Source: Sporosarcina sp. Marseille-Q4943 (lineage in GTDB: Bacteria > Bacillota > Bacilli > Bacillales_A > Planococcaceae). Taken from it: a stretch of DNA of 64,000 nucleotides. Under the pieces are notes generated by a model, which ran no database searches, was not told the origin of the DNA, and saw only the letters and a program-made list of their open reading frames with translations. The position numbers and the translations under genes were made by a program. The stretch spans positions 310,001 to 374,000 of the forward strand of contig NZ_CALSFT010000002.1 in NCBI RefSeq assembly GCF_943736995.1, read 5' to 3'. Shown in pieces: positions 44,267 through 55,300 of this stretch (positions are counted from its first letter, which is position 1; each line of letters starts with the position of its first letter).

Positions 44267-46417
44267 ATGGATGCATTATTAATAGTCAACTGGATCCTTT
44301 TCCTGGCGGTTGTGGCATATGCGCTTGCGCTGTTCACTTATTTGATCAGGACGCGGATCCAATTCATAAAGCTTGGACGGAAGGAAGAGTTCGACAGTAA
44401 TATTTCACGCCGTCTGAAGGAAGTTTGGGTAAATGTTTTCGGGCAGAAAAAGCTATTGAAGGATAAGAAAAGTGGAATTATCCACGTCATGTTCTTCTAT
44501 GGTTTCCTACTCGTCCAATTCGGGGCAATCGACCTCATCTGGAAAGGGCTGAAGCCTGGCTCGCATTTGCCGTTCGGACCGATTTACGGAGGGTTCACGT
44601 TCTTCCAGGAAATCGTCGTCTTTATGATTTTAGTGGCGGTCGTCTGGGCGTTCCAACGCCGGTATGTTGAGAAGCTTGTCCGCTTGAAGCGCGGATGGAA
44701 ATCGGGGCTCGTCCTCATCTTCATCGGCACGCTCATGGTGTCGACGCTCGTATCGAACGGGATGAACATGATTTGGCAAGGGCATGAAACGACGTGGACG
44801 GAGCCTATGGCATCGGGAATTGCAAGCGTTTTCAGCTTCATGAGTCCGATGGCGGCTGCGGTCGTCTTCTTCATCGCTTGGTGGATCCACTTGCTCACCT
44901 TGCTGACATTCCTCGTGTACGTGCCGCAATCGAAGCATGCGCACTTGATTGCAGGGCCTGTCAACACGTACATGATGCGTTTCGATCGCCGGGGCAAGCT
45001 TGCGCCGATCGATTTTGAAGCGCTTGAAGAAGCTGAGTCTGAAGACGATATGCCTGCGCTCGGAGTCGGCAAGATCACCGACTTCACGCAAAAGCAGATG
45101 ATCGACTTCTACGCTTGCGTCGAATGTGGACGCTGTACGAATATGTGTCCAGCGACCGGGACGGGCAAGATGCTATCCCCGATGGACTTGATTACAAAAC
45201 TGCGTGATAACTTGACGAATACGGGTGCGCTCGTCACGAAGAAACAGCCGTGGGTGCCAACGTTCGCTTTCGGAAACACGAAGGGGAATCAGATTGCGCT
45301 CGCTGCCGGTTTGGAAGGCGCGACAATGGACGATATTTACAACCCATCCCTTATCGGCGATGTCATTACCGAAGAGGAAATCTGGGCGTGCACGACTTGC
45401 CGGAACTGTGAAGACCAATGTCCGGTCATGAACGAGCACGTCGATAAAATCATCGATCTCCGCCGTTATCTCGTCATGACGGAAGGGAAGATGGATGCGG
45501 ATGCGCAGCGTGCGATGACGAATATCGAACGCCAAGGGAATCCGTGGGGGCTTAACCGGAAAGAGAAGGAGAACTGGCGCGATGCCCGTCCGGACCTTCA
45601 TATTCCGACAGTGAAAGAACTGAAGAAGGCGGATGAAGAGTTCGAATACCTCTTCTGGGTCGGCTCGATGGGTGCTTTCGACAACCGTTCGCAAAAGATT
45701 GCGCTAGCATTCGCTCATCTCATGAACGAAGCGGGCGTCAAATTCGCAATTCTTGGCAATAAAGAAAAGAACTCCGGCGACACGCCGCGACGTTTAGGGA
45801 ATGAGTTTTTATTCCAAGAGCTCGCGACATCCAATATCGATGAATTCGAAAAAGCGGGTGTCACGAAAATAGTCACAATCGACCCGCATGCATACAATAT
45901 CTTTAAGAATGAATATCCGGATTTCGGTTTCAAAGCGGAAGTCGTCCACCATACCGAAATGCTGTACGACCTTGTCATGCAAGGGAAGCTGAAGCCGGTC
46001 CATGAAATCAATGAAACGATCACATTCCATGATTCGTGCTACCTCGGCAGGTACAACGATGTGTATGATCCGCCAAGGGAAATCCTGAAGGCGATTCCGG
46101 GCGTCAACCTCGTCGAAATGAAGCGCAACCGCCAAGACGGCATGTGCTGTGGAGCGGGCGGCGGACTCATGTGGATGGAAGAGGATACCGGTCACCGCGT
46201 CAACGTTGCCCGTACGGAACAGGCGATGGAAGTGAGCCCGGGCATCATCTCTTCCGGCTGTCCATACTGCTTGACGATGATTTCGGACGGTACGAAAGCG
46301 ATCGAAGTGGAAGATAAAGTCGGTACGTACGACATCGCGGAATTGCTCGAGCGATCCATTTTCGGAGAAGACTACCAACCTGCTGTTGTGGAGGAAGAAG
46401 AACCGATTATGCAGTAA
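44267..46417 (+). CDS. fadF: FadF-like iron-sulfur oxidoreductase
   Basis: 716-aa membrane-bound protein like B. subtilis FadF (YwjF), thought to pass electrons from acyl-CoA dehydrogenases to the quinone pool. Five or six N-terminal membrane helices, then two 4Fe-4S motifs (CVECGRCTNMCPAT near residue 284, CTTCRNCEDQCPVM near residue 376) and a C-terminal CCG region (CCGAGGG, CPYC). ATG 44267 follows GGAAGGAGAG. Starts the acyl-CoA degradation block and has its own terminator. Confidence 0.92.
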   Translation: MDALLIVNWILFLAVVAYALALFTYLIRTRIQFIKLGRKEEFDSNISRRLKEVWVNVFGQKKLLKDKKSGIIHVMFFYGFLLVQFGAIDLIWKGLKPGSHLPFGPIYGGFTFFQEIVVFMILVAVVWAFQRRYVEKLVRLKRGWKSGLVLIFIGTLMVSTLVSNGMNMIWQGHETTWTEPMASGIASVFSFMSPMAAAVVFFIAWWIHLLTLLTFLVYVPQSKHAHLIAGPVNTYMMRFDRRGKLAPIDFEALEEAESEDDMPALGVGKITDFTQKQMIDFYACVECGRCTNMCPATGTGKMLSPMDLITKLRDNLTNTGALVTKKQPWVPTFAFGNTKGNQIALAAGLEGATMDDIYNPSLIGDVITEEEIWACTTCRNCEDQCPVMNEHVDKIIDLRRYLVMTEGKMDADAQRAMTNIERQGNPWGLNRKEKENWRDARPDLHIPTVKELKKADEEFEYLFWVGSMGAFDNRSQKIALAFAHLMNEAGVKFAILGNKEKNSGDTPRRLGNEFLFQELATSNIDEFEKAGVTKIVTIDPHAYNIFKNEYPDFGFKAEVVHHTEMLYDLVMQGKLKPVHEINETITFHDSCYLGRYNDVYDPPREILKAIPGVNLVEMKRNRQDGMCCGAGGGLMWMEEDTGHRVNVARTEQAMEVSPGIISSGCPYCLTMISDGTKAIEVEDKVGTYDIAELLERSIFGEDYQPAVVEEEEPIMQ

Positions 46418-46482
46418 GTATATTGCGAGAGTTTGGAAAGAACGATATAATTAAGAAAATTAGGAGCTATTCTGCTCCTGTG

Positions 46483-46515
46483 AAAAAGGGGAGTCCAAGT
46501 ACTCCCTTTTTTTTC
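46483..46515 (+). terminator. Terminator of fadF
   Basis: Stem AAAAAGGGGAGT / ACTCCCTTTTTT with CCAAGT loop, preceded by a small AGGAG/CTCCT hairpin. Confidence 0.9.
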
Positions 46516-46523
46516 GAACAGTT

Positions 46524-46541
46524 ACCGAGCGAGCGTTCAGT
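46524..46541 (+). promoter_or_regulatory. Candidate TetR-type operator upstream of the thiolase gene
   Basis: Imperfect inverted repeat ACCGAGCG-AG-CGTTCAGT about 55 bp before the thiolase start. Half-sites ACCGAGCG and ACTGAACG differ at two positions. A TetR regulator is encoded 5 kb downstream in the same block. Confidence 0.45.
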
Positions 46542-46596
46542 CGTCGCTCCTTGCGAGAAATGAAAACGTTATCATGCTGAAATGGAGGAGAAGGGA

Positions 46597-47790
46597 ATGG
46601 GCAGAACAGTCATCTTGGACGGGGCACGGACTCCGTTTGGTAGGTTTGGCGGTGCTTTATCCACGAAAACAGCAAGTGATCTAGGGGCGGTCGCCATTAA
46701 GGAAGCATTGAAGCGGTCGGGTGTGAGGGAAGACGGAGTCGATGAAGTGATTATCGGAACGGTGCTTCAGGCAGGTCAGGGGCAGATCCCTTCGCGGCAG
46801 GCGGCGGTTAAGGCGGGGCTTCCATGGTCCGTGAAAACCGAGACGGTTAATAAAGTATGTGCTTCCGGCATGCGCAGCGTAACGCTCGCAGACCAGCTCA
46901 TCCGGCTCGGAGACGAGGAAGTCATCGTTGCAGGGGGCATGGAATCGATGTCCAACGCGCCGTACTATTTGCCGAAAGGGCGTTTCGGATTGAAGATGGG
47001 CGACGCGCCACTAGTGGACGGTATGATTTATGACGGCCTTTCCTGTTCATTTTCACCGGACCGGGTTCATATGGGGACATACGGGAACCAGACGGCTGGC
47101 GAATTTTCATTGACACGTGAAATGCAGGACGAATGGTCGCTGCGCAGCCATGAGCGGGCGAATGCCGCGATTGACGGCGGGAAATTCGTGGAGGAGATTG
47201 TCGCGGTTGAAATCCCGCAGCGGAAAGGGGATCCGATTGTCGTCGACACGGACGAAGCACCGCGGCGTGATACATCTCTTGAATCACTCTCGAAATTGCG
47301 CCCTGCATTCGGCAACGATGGCACGATCACGGCAGGTAATGCGCCAGGCGTCAATGACGGAGCGTGTGCGCTCGTGCTCATGAATGAAGAGCGTGCGTTG
47401 AAGGAAGGGAAAAAGCTTCTTGCAACGATCATTGGCCACGCCGAAGTTGCGATCGAGCCGGAAAACTTCCCGCAGACGCCGGGCCTCGTCATTAATGAAT
47501 TGCTGAAGAAGACGGGGAAAGAGCTGAAAGACATCGACTTGTTTGAAATAAACGAAGCATTCGCGGCAGTCGCGCTCGCAAGTTCCCAAATCGCGGGACT
47601 TGATCCTGAAAAAGTGAACGTCAACGGCGGAGCGGTCGCACTCGGTCATCCGATCGGCGCAAGCGGTGCACGGATCATCTTGACGCTCGCTTACGAATTG
47701 AAACGGCGCGGTGGCGGCATTGGGATTGCGGCGATCTGTTCAGGTGGCGGTCAGGGCGATGCGATTATGATTGAAGTTGGAGAAGAATGA
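46597..47790 (+). CDS. Acetyl-CoA C-acyltransferase (thiolase)
   Basis: 397 aa. Condensing/cleaving thiolase with the acyl-cysteine in [11 protein letters not shown] (about 88), [11 protein letters not shown] histidine (about 350) and CSGGGQGDA cysteine near the C-terminus. ATG 46597 is chosen because GGAGGAGAAGG lies just upstream; ATG 46582 would overlap that site. Functions with the dehydrogenases downstream in beta-oxidation or acetoacetyl-CoA formation; equivalent to MmgA/AtoB in Bacillus. Confidence 0.93.
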   Translation: MGRTVILDGARTPFGRFGGALSTKTASDLGAVAIKEALKRSGVREDGVDEVIIGTVLQAGQGQIPSRQAAVKAGLPWSVKTETVNKVCASGMRSVTLADQLIRLGDEEVIVAGGMESMSNAPYYLPKGRFGLKMGDAPLVDGMIYDGLSCSFSPDRVHMGTYGNQTAGEFSLTREMQDEWSLRSHERANAAIDGGKFVEEIVAVEIPQRKGDPIVVDTDEAPRRDTSLESLSKLRPAFGNDGTITAGNAPGVNDGACALVLMNEERALKEGKKLLATIIGHAEVAIEPENFPQTPGLVINELLKKTGKELKDIDLFEINEAFAAVALASSQIAGLDPEKVNVNGGAVALGHPIGASGARIILTLAYELKRRGGGIGIAAICSGGGQGDAIMIEVGEE

Positions 47791-47816
47791 TAGCTCGATA
47801 GACGAATGGAATTGAA

Positions 47817-47956
47817 TTTATGCGTGATTCGCGGGAATTATGCGCGGTTGTGGCCGTTTATGCGTGAATGTGGCGATTTATGCGGGATTACCGTGATTTA
47901 TGCTTCTTTAAATGGTTTTATGCGTATTTGAATGAATTTATGCGTATTTGCAAGTG
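47817..47956 (-). repeat. Periodic array, family B copy 6 (7 units x 20 bp)
   Basis: Core TTTATGCG (one ATTATGCG) every 20 bp from 47817 to 47937. It fills the gap between the thiolase and 3-hydroxyacyl-CoA dehydrogenase genes, inside what would otherwise be an operon. An open frame starts in the last units but has no ribosome site. Confidence 0.9.
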
Positions 47957-47991
47957 GAAATCTTGGTAGACGGAGACGGAGGTATTTCATT

Positions 47992-48840
47992 ATGGAAATT
48001 AAAAAAGTAATGGTCATCGGAGCGGGGCAAATGGGTGGGGGTATCGCCCAAGTGTGTGCGCAAGCAGGCTTCGACGTGAAATTGAATGATATTAAAGAGG
48101 AGTTCTACGAAAAGGGGCTTGCGGTCATCGCGAAAAATCTTTCCCGCAACGTTGAGAAAGGGCGTATGACGGAAGATGAAAAAGCGGCAGTCCTCGGGCG
48201 CATTACAAAGTCGCTCGATTTGCAGGACGCACATGACGTCGACATCGTCATCGAGGCAGCGATTGAAAACATGGACATCAAAAAAACGATCTTCGCGAAA
48301 CTCGATGGCATCGCGCCGAAGCATGCGATTTTGGCGACGAATACATCATCCCTTCCGATTACGGAAATCGCGGCAGCGACAAACCGCCCGGAAAACGTCA
48401 TCGGCATGCACTATATGAACCCGGTGCCGGTCATGAAGCTCGTTGAAATCATCCGCGGACTTGCGACTTCCGACGAAGTGTATGAAGCGGTCGAGGACAT
48501 GACTCGTAAACTATCGAAGACGCCGGTCGAGGTGAATGACTTCCCTGGATTCGTCGCGAACCGCGTCCTCATGCCGATGATCAACGAAGCGATTTACACG
48601 CTGTACGAAGGCGTCGCCTCGAAGGAAGCGATCGACGAAGTGATGAAGCTCGGCATGAACCACCCGATGGGACCTCTGCAATTGGCGGATTTTATCGGAC
48701 TCGATACGTGCCTATACATTATGGAAACGCTCCACGAAGGCTTCGGCGACTCGAAGTACCGCCCTTGCCCATTGCTCCGGAAGTACGTCAATGCAGGCTG
48801 GCTCGGGAAAAAATCGGGCCGCGGCTTTTATGAATATTAA
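47992..48840 (+). CDS. 3-hydroxybutyryl-CoA dehydrogenase
   Basis: NAD(P)-dependent, 282 aa. Rossmann motif [11 protein letters not shown] (residues 10-20), catalytic region ATNTSSLPI and [11 protein letters not shown] with the active-site histidine, then the C-terminal helical domain ([17 protein letters not shown]). Equivalent to MmgB/Hbd. ATG 47992 follows GACGGAGG. Followed by array C2. Confidence 0.94.
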   Translation: MEIKKVMVIGAGQMGGGIAQVCAQAGFDVKLNDIKEEFYEKGLAVIAKNLSRNVEKGRMTEDEKAAVLGRITKSLDLQDAHDVDIVIEAAIENMDIKKTIFAKLDGIAPKHAILATNTSSLPITEIAAATNRPENVIGMHYMNPVPVMKLVEIIRGLATSDEVYEAVEDMTRKLSKTPVEVNDFPGFVANRVLMPMINEAIYTLYEGVASKEAIDEVMKLGMNHPMGPLQLADFIGLDTCLYIMETLHEGFGDSKYRPCPLLRKYVNAGWLGKKSGRGFYEY

Positions 48841-48878
48841 TGATGCGAAATTGGGCTAGTTCTTAGGTCATGATATGG

Positions 48879-49004
48879 TGATAACTTCCTGGATTCGATA
48901 GATAAACCTCTTTATTCGATCGATAAGAACGAGGATTCAATAGATAACTATCCATATTCAATAGATAACTCCATGGATTTGATCGATATTCATTCCAGAA
49001 CTAG
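48879..49004 (+). repeat. Periodic array, family C copy 2 (6 units x 21 bp)
   Basis: Core GATAACT or CGATAA every 21 bp at 48879, 48900, 48921, 48942, 48963 and 48984, separated by ATTCRAT-rich spacers. Leader TAGGTCATGATATGGTGATA matches copy 1. Occupies the gap between the hydroxyacyl-CoA dehydrogenase and acyl-CoA dehydrogenase genes. Confidence 0.85.
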
Positions 49005-49045
49005 CCTTCTCACAAGGAATTTCATTTACAAAGGAGTTTATTCCA

Positions 49046-50182
49046 ATGAAATTACAATTCACCGAAGAACAACAGATGATGCGCACGATGGTGAGGGACT
49101 TTGCGAAAGCGGAAATCGAGCCGTTCATTCCAAGAATGGAAGCGGGGGAGTTTCCACGAGAAATCCTTACGAAAATGGGCGAGCTCGGCTTGATGGGCAT
49201 CACCGTCCCCGAGAAATACGGCGGTTCCGAAATGGACTTCGTTTCCTACATCATCGCCATCCACGAGCTGTCGAAAGTGAGCGCGGTCATGGGTGTGATC
49301 CTTTCCGTCCATACATCCGTCGGCACGAACCCGATCATGTATTTTGGGAATGAAGAGCAGAAAGACCGGTACTTGCCGAAAATGGCGTCCGGCGAATACT
49401 TGGGCGCATTCTGCCTGACAGAGCCTGGCGCAGGTTCGGATGCCGGCTCGCTGAAGACGAAAGCCGTGAAAAAGGGCGATCATTACGTACTGAACGGCTC
49501 GAAGGTGTTCATTACAAACGGCGGAGAGGCGGACGTCTATATCGTTTTCGCGTCAACCGACCCGACACAAGGGACGTACGGCATTACGGGGTTCATCGTC
49601 GATAAAGACACGCCGGGACTCGTCATCGGAAAAGACGAAGAAAAGATGGGCCTTCACGGATCGCGAACGGTGCAATTGACGTTCGAAGATATGAAAGTAC
49701 CCGCGAAAAACCGCCTCGGCGAAGAAGGGGAAGGCTTCAAAATCGCAATGGCCAACCTCGATGTCGGCAGGATTGGCATCGCAGCCCAAGCACTCGGCAT
49801 TGGGGAAGCGGCGCTCGAAGCGGCTGCCGCATATGCGAAAGAACGTGTCCAATTTGGAAAACCGATCGCGGCGAACCAAGGCGTCGGCTTCAAGCTTGCC
49901 GATATGGCGACCGCCTCCGAAGCGGCACGACTGCTCGTCTACCGCGCAGCCCAGCTTCGCGCGGAAGGGAAGCCATGCGGCAAAGAGGCTTCGATGGCAA
50001 AACTGTTCGCGTCGCAAACTGCAATGGATAACGCAATCGAAGCAGTCCAGATCTTCGGCGGCTACGGCTATACCGAAGACTACCCGGTCGAGCGCTACTT
50101 CCGCGACGCAAAAGTGACGCAAATCTACGAAGGCACCAGCGAAATCCAACGCATCGTCATCAACAAACACCTAACAAGATGA
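49046..50182 (+). CDS. Acyl-CoA dehydrogenase 1
   Basis: FAD-dependent, 378 aa. FAD/substrate motif [13 protein letters not shown] (about 125), [11 protein letters not shown], and the C-terminal [12 protein letters not shown] containing the likely catalytic glutamate. Probably short-chain or branched-chain type (MmgC/Bcd-like). ATG 49046 follows AAAGGAG. It is 69% or so similar by eye in its motifs to the next dehydrogenase, so the pair may differ in chain length. Confidence 0.93.
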   Translation: MKLQFTEEQQMMRTMVRDFAKAEIEPFIPRMEAGEFPREILTKMGELGLMGITVPEKYGGSEMDFVSYIIAIHELSKVSAVMGVILSVHTSVGTNPIMYFGNEEQKDRYLPKMASGEYLGAFCLTEPGAGSDAGSLKTKAVKKGDHYVLNGSKVFITNGGEADVYIVFASTDPTQGTYGITGFIVDKDTPGLVIGKDEEKMGLHGSRTVQLTFEDMKVPAKNRLGEEGEGFKIAMANLDVGRIGIAAQALGIGEAALEAAAAYAKERVQFGKPIAANQGVGFKLADMATASEAARLLVYRAAQLRAEGKPCGKEASMAKLFASQTAMDNAIEAVQIFGGYGYTEDYPVERYFRDAKVTQIYEGTSEIQRIVINKHLTR

Positions 50183-50198
50183 GTTTTCTGAATTGCAT

Positions 50199-50347
50199 CG
50201 GTGCCTGTGCACGGTGCGATTATGACAATTCGATTTGTTGAATAGTTATACATTGATTAACTAGCAAAAGTGCGATTTAACAGCATTTTCGTTTCTTGTT
50301 TATGCAATTGTAGTTAATAAACTGAATTGTATGGTGCACAGGCACCG
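50199..50347. repeat. MITE-like repeat R3, copy 1 (149 bp)
   Basis: Terminal inverted repeats CGGTGCCTGTGCAC / GTGCACAGGCACCG. Inside, TATGACAATTCG near the left and TGAATTGTATG near the right extend the pairing. A-T-rich centre without coding capacity. The second copy, also 149 bp and in the same orientation, is at 52187-52335; the two flank acyl-CoA dehydrogenase 2 and the TetR gene. Confidence 0.9.
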
Positions 50348-50388
50348 CACAAAAAATCCCTATATAGAACCCCAAGGAGGAAGTTGAG

Positions 50389-51528
50389 ATGGATTTTAAA
50401 TTATCGGAAGAGCATGAAATGATTCGGAAGATGGTGCGTGATTTTGCAGAGAAGGATGTTGCGCCGACAGCTGCGGAGCGCGATGAGGAAGAGCGCTTCG
50501 ATATGGATATTTGGCATAAGATGGCTGAACTTGGATTGACAGGGATTCCTTGGCCTGAGGAGTACGGTGGCATCGGCAGCGATTATCTTGCCTATTGTAT
50601 CGCGGTGGAGGAGTTGTCACGCGTCTGCGCGTCGACTGGTGTTACTTTATCCGCTCATACATCACTCGCTGGATGGCCTGTATACAAATTCGGCACGGAG
50701 GAGCAGAAGCAGAAGTACCTTCGTCCGATGGCGGAAGGGACGAAAATCGGCGCGTACGGCTTGACTGAACCGGGCTCAGGGTCCGATGCTGGCGGCATGC
50801 GCACGACGGCGAAGCTTGATGGTGACGACTATATTCTGAACGGCTCTAAGATCTTCATTACAAACGGCGGCATTGCTGACATTTACATCGTGTTCGCAGT
50901 GACGGATCCGGAGTCGAAGCATAAAGGCACGAGTGCATTCATCGTCGAGAAGGACTTCCCAGGCTTCTCGGTCGGGAAGAAAGAGAAGAAGCTCGGCATC
51001 CGTTCGTCTCCAACGACGGAAATCATGTTCGACAATTGCCGCGTGCCGAAGGAGAATATGTTGGGCGCGGAAGGCGAAGGGTTCATTGTCGCGATGAAGA
51101 CGTTGGACGGCGGCCGGAACGGGATTGCAGCACAAGCGGTCGGCATCGCGCAAGGGGCGCTTGACGCGGCGGTCGGTTATGCGAAGGAGCGTGTCCAGTT
51201 CGGCAAGCCGATTGCGGCGAACCAAGGCGTCGGATTCAAGCTGGCGGATATGGCGACGGCGACGGAAGCATCCCGATTGCTCACATACCAGGCCGCATGG
51301 CTCGAGTCGAACGACTTGCCGTATGGAAAAGCATCTGCGATGGCGAAACTGATGGCAGGGGATACAGCGATGAAAGTGACGACGGAAGCGGTCCAAGTGT
51401 ATGGCGGCTACGGCTATACAAAAGATTATCCGGTCGAGCGATTCATGCGCGATGCGAAGATTACGCAAATCTACGAAGGAACGCAGGAAATTCAACGTCT
51501 CGTCATCTCCCGCATGTTGACAAAATAA
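50389..51528 (+). CDS. Acyl-CoA dehydrogenase 2
   Basis: 379 aa, same family as the preceding enzyme: [31 protein letters not shown] and [13 protein letters not shown] with the catalytic glutamate. ATG 50389 follows AAGGAGGAAG. Likely acts on a short or branched acyl-CoA such as isobutyryl-CoA, given icmF downstream; that substrate is inferred. The TetR gene starts 13 bp after its stop, so both are probably one transcript. Confidence 0.92.
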   Translation: MDFKLSEEHEMIRKMVRDFAEKDVAPTAAERDEEERFDMDIWHKMAELGLTGIPWPEEYGGIGSDYLAYCIAVEELSRVCASTGVTLSAHTSLAGWPVYKFGTEEQKQKYLRPMAEGTKIGAYGLTEPGSGSDAGGMRTTAKLDGDDYILNGSKIFITNGGIADIYIVFAVTDPESKHKGTSAFIVEKDFPGFSVGKKEKKLGIRSSPTTEIMFDNCRVPKENMLGAEGEGFIVAMKTLDGGRNGIAAQAVGIAQGALDAAVGYAKERVQFGKPIAANQGVGFKLADMATATEASRLLTYQAAWLESNDLPYGKASAMAKLMAGDTAMKVTTEAVQVYGGYGYTKDYPVERFMRDAKITQIYEGTQEIQRLVISRMLTK

Positions 51529-51541
51529 TCGGGGGTGCACA

Positions 51542-52168
51542 ATGCAACTGAAACGCGAAGTAAAATCGTCGGTCAAAGATGAAAGTCTGATTGAAAAAAG
51601 GCGTGAGCAGATTATCGATGGAGCGGTCCAGCTGTTCAAGGAAAAGGGATTCCACCGGGCGACGACTAGAGAGATTGCCAAAGCGGCGGGCTTCAGCATC
51701 GGCACGCTCTATGAATATATCCGGACGAAGGAAGATGTCCTCTATCTCGTCTGCGACAGCATTTACAATGAAGTGCAGAGCCGCCTGTCCACATTGATGG
51801 ACCAGGAAGGGAATGTGGAAGGGCTTCGGATGGCGATCGATGCATATTTCCACCTGATCGACGACATGTCGGACGAATTCGTCGTCATGTACCAGGAATC
51901 GAAATCCTTGCCGAAGGACGCCCTCCAATATGTCCTTAAAAAAGAGATGGAAATGGTCGCCTTATTCAAGAACTTGCTGCACGCATGCGTCCGGTCGGGC
52001 GAGTTACGCATCAGCGACGAAGAGGTCGACATGGCTGCTCACCACGTCGTCGTCCAAGGCCAAATGTGGGCATTCCGCAGATGGGCATTGCGCGGAACAT
52101 ACACCATCCAAGATTTCATCAGCTATCAGACGGACCAATTGTTCAAGGGAATCGTGAAGAACCAATAA
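51542..52168 (+). CDS. TetR/AcrR family regulator
   Basis: 208 aa. N-terminal helix-turn-helix (ATTREIAKAAGFSIGTLYEYIRTKEDVLYLV) typed over residues 37-67; the C-terminal ligand domain is of the kind seen in acyl-CoA-responsive regulators (FadR/PaaR-like). It is not the B. subtilis FadR sequence. Candidate targets are the operators at 44162 and 46524. ATG 51542 has GGGGGTG upstream. Confidence 0.9.
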   Translation: MQLKREVKSSVKDESLIEKRREQIIDGAVQLFKEKGFHRATTREIAKAAGFSIGTLYEYIRTKEDVLYLVCDSIYNEVQSRLSTLMDQEGNVEGLRMAIDAYFHLIDDMSDEFVVMYQESKSLPKDALQYVLKKEMEMVALFKNLLHACVRSGELRISDEEVDMAAHHVVVQGQMWAFRRWALRGTYTIQDFISYQTDQLFKGIVKNQ

Positions 52169-52186
52169 ATTGTGTGGGAATTGTGT

Positions 52187-52335
52187 CGGTGCCTGTGCGT
52201 GGTGCAATTATGACAATTCGATAAAATAAATAAATATACATCCGTGTAAACAAAATTTGTTGATTCAACAACGTTTATGTTTCTATTTTATACAATTGTA
52301 GTGAATAAACTGAATTGTATGCTGCACAGGCACCG
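52187..52335. repeat. MITE-like repeat R3, copy 2 (149 bp)
   Basis: Same length and ends as copy 1 (CGGTGCCTGTGC ... GCACAGGCACCG). The internal sequence is partly diverged, keeping GACAATTCG and TAAACTGAATTGTATG. It lies between the TetR gene and icmF. Confidence 0.9.
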
Positions 52336-52376
52336 TAAAAAAGGCACTTCAAAAAGAGTTAAGGGGTGTGTGATAA

Positions 52377-55300
52377 ATGACTACTAAAGATACTACTGCT
52401 ACTACTACGACTACTGCCACTACTGAAATTTATAAGCCGAAGCATCATGTGCGTTTTGTGACGGCGTCGAGCTTGTTTGACGGACATGATGCGTCGATCA
52501 ATATTATGCGCCGCATCCTCCAGGCGACGGGCGCAGAAGTGATCCACTTGGGGCATAACCGTTCAGTGGAAGAAGTCGTCAATGCGGCGATCCAGGAAGA
52601 TGTGCAAGGAATTGCCATTTCCTCCTACCAAGGCGGGCATGTCGAGTACTTCAAATACATGTACGACCTCCTGCAGGAAAAAGGCGCTCCGCATATCCGG
52701 ATTTACGGCGGCGGAGGCGGCGTCATTTTGCCGAAGGAAATCAAGGAATTGCATGATTACGGGATCGCTTGGATCTTCTCGCCGGAGGACGGCCGCAAGT
52801 TGGGGCTGCAAGGGATGATCAACCGGATGGTGGAGGAATGCGATTTCCTTACTAAGGTCGAAGATGAGATGGCCAATCTGGAAAAAGTGGGCACGGACAA
52901 TCCGGAAGTGCTTGCCAATTTGATCACGTACGCGGAAGAGATGTATAACAAGGAAGACCGTGACGCGATTCAACTAATCGAAAAAGCGAGGGAACTCTCG
53001 AAAAACACGCCGGTCCTCGGGATTACAGGTACGGGGGGAGCGGGGAAGAGCTCGCTCACGGATGAACTGATCCGCCGTTTCCTGCGCGAATTGCCGGATA
53101 AGAAAGTTGCGATTCTATCGATCGACCCGACGAAGCAGAAAACGGGCGGCGCATTGCTCGGCGACCGGATCCGTATGAACGCTATCTTCAACAAGCGCGT
53201 TTTTATGCGAAGCTTGGCGACACGCGGATCACGCTCCGAATTATCAGGCGCCATCAAGGACGTGCTTGACGTCGTGAAAACGGCGGGCTTTGACCTGATC
53301 ATCGTCGAGACGAGCGGGATTGGGCAAGGAGACGCTCAAATTACGGAAGTGTCCGACGTGTCGATGTACGTCATGACGAGCGAATTTGGGGCGCCGACAC
53401 AGCTTGAGAAGATCGACATGATCGACTTTGCGGACCTCATCGTCATTAATAAATTCGAGCGGAAAGGATCCGAAGACGCGCTCAGCCAAGTGCAGAAGCA
53501 GTACCAGCGGAGCCATCTCCTCTTCGACAAAGACTTGGACACGATGCCTGTCTACGGCACGATCGCGAGCCAATTTAACGACAAAGGGACGAACTCGCTG
53601 TTCGCCGCGCTCATTTCGAAGTTGAATGAAAAATGCGGCCTCAACTGGGAGACGTCCTATACCGACTTCGTGAAGACGCAGAAGCAGAACATCATCATCC
53701 CGAACGACCGCGTCCATTACTTGCGTGAAATCGCGAGCACAATCCGCGACTACCATAAGAAATCCGCGCAGCAAGTCGACCTTGCCCGCCGTTTATTCCA
53801 GCTCGAAGGCGCGATTGAGGCTGTAAATGAAAAATCACCTGACAATGCACTTACCACTTCGCTCGAATCTCTAGCAAACAGTGTGCGTGAAGAGCTTTCA
53901 GCTGAATCAAAGCGGATTCTCAACAACTGGAAAACTTTGAAAGAATCGTATGCAGGTGATGAATTCATTACGAAAATCCGCGATAAGGAGCTTCGTACAC
54001 TGTTAACGACGACAAGTTTGTCAGGGTTGAAGATACCGAAAGTGTCATTGCCGAAATTCAAGGACTATGGTGAAATTCTTCGCTGGGTGTACAAAGAGAA
54101 CGTCCCGGGTTCATTCCCTTACACGGCAGGCGTTTTCCCGTTCAAGCGGGAAGGCGAAGACCCGAAGCGCCAATTTGCGGGGGAGGGAACGCCGGAACGG
54201 ACGAACCGCCGATTCCATTACTTGTCGAAAGATGACGACGCCAAACGACTGTCGACGGCATTCGACTCGGTCACGTTATACGGGGAAGATCCCGACGAGC
54301 GTCCGGACATTTACGGGAAAGTCGGGGAATCGGGCGTCAGCATCTGTACGCTCGATGACATGAAAAAGCTGTATGACGGATTTGACCTATGCGCGCCATC
54401 GACATCCGTCTCGATGACGATCAACGGTCCTGCGCCAATCATCCTTGCGATGTTCATGAACACGGCGATCGATCAGCAAGTGAAGAAGAAGGAAGAGGAA
54501 CTCGGCCGCGTGCTAACGGTCGAGGAATTCACGGAAGTCCGGAATGCGACGCTGCAAGTCGTTCGCGGAACGGTGCAAGCGGACATCTTGAAAGAGGACC
54601 AAGGGCAAAATACGTGTATCTTCTCGACAGAATTCGCACTCCGCATGATGGGCGACATCCAGCAATATTTCATTGACCAGAAAGTGCGGAACTACTACTC
54701 CGTCTCGATTTCCGGCTACCATATCGCGGAGGCGGGAGCGAATCCGATTTCACAGCTCGCCTTCACGCTCGCGAACGGCTTCACGTACGTCGAGTATTAT
54801 TTGAGCCGCGGCATGCATATCGACGACTTCGCACCGAACTTGTCGTTTTTCTTCTCGAACGGGCTGGATCCGGAATATACGGTCATCGGACGGGTTGCAC
54901 GCCGCATTTGGGCGGTCGCGATGCGCGAGAAATACGGTGCGAACGAACGGAGCCAGAAGCTGAAGTACCACGTGCAGACGTCCGGCCGCAGCTTGCATGC
55001 GCAGGAAATCGACTTCAATGATATCCGGACGACGTTGCAGGCGCTCATGGCATTGCAGGACAATTGCAACTCGCTCCATACGAATGCCTACGACGAAGCG
55101 ATTACGACGCCGACGGAAGAATCGGTGCGCCGCGCGATGGCGATCCAGATGATCATTACGAAGGAGCACGGCTTATCGAAAAATGAAAACCCGCTCCAAG
55201 GATCTTTCATTATCGAAGAGCTGACGGACCTCGTTGAAGAATCCGTCCTCCAAGAATTCGACCGACTGAACGACCGCGGCGGCGTCCTCGGCTCGATGGA

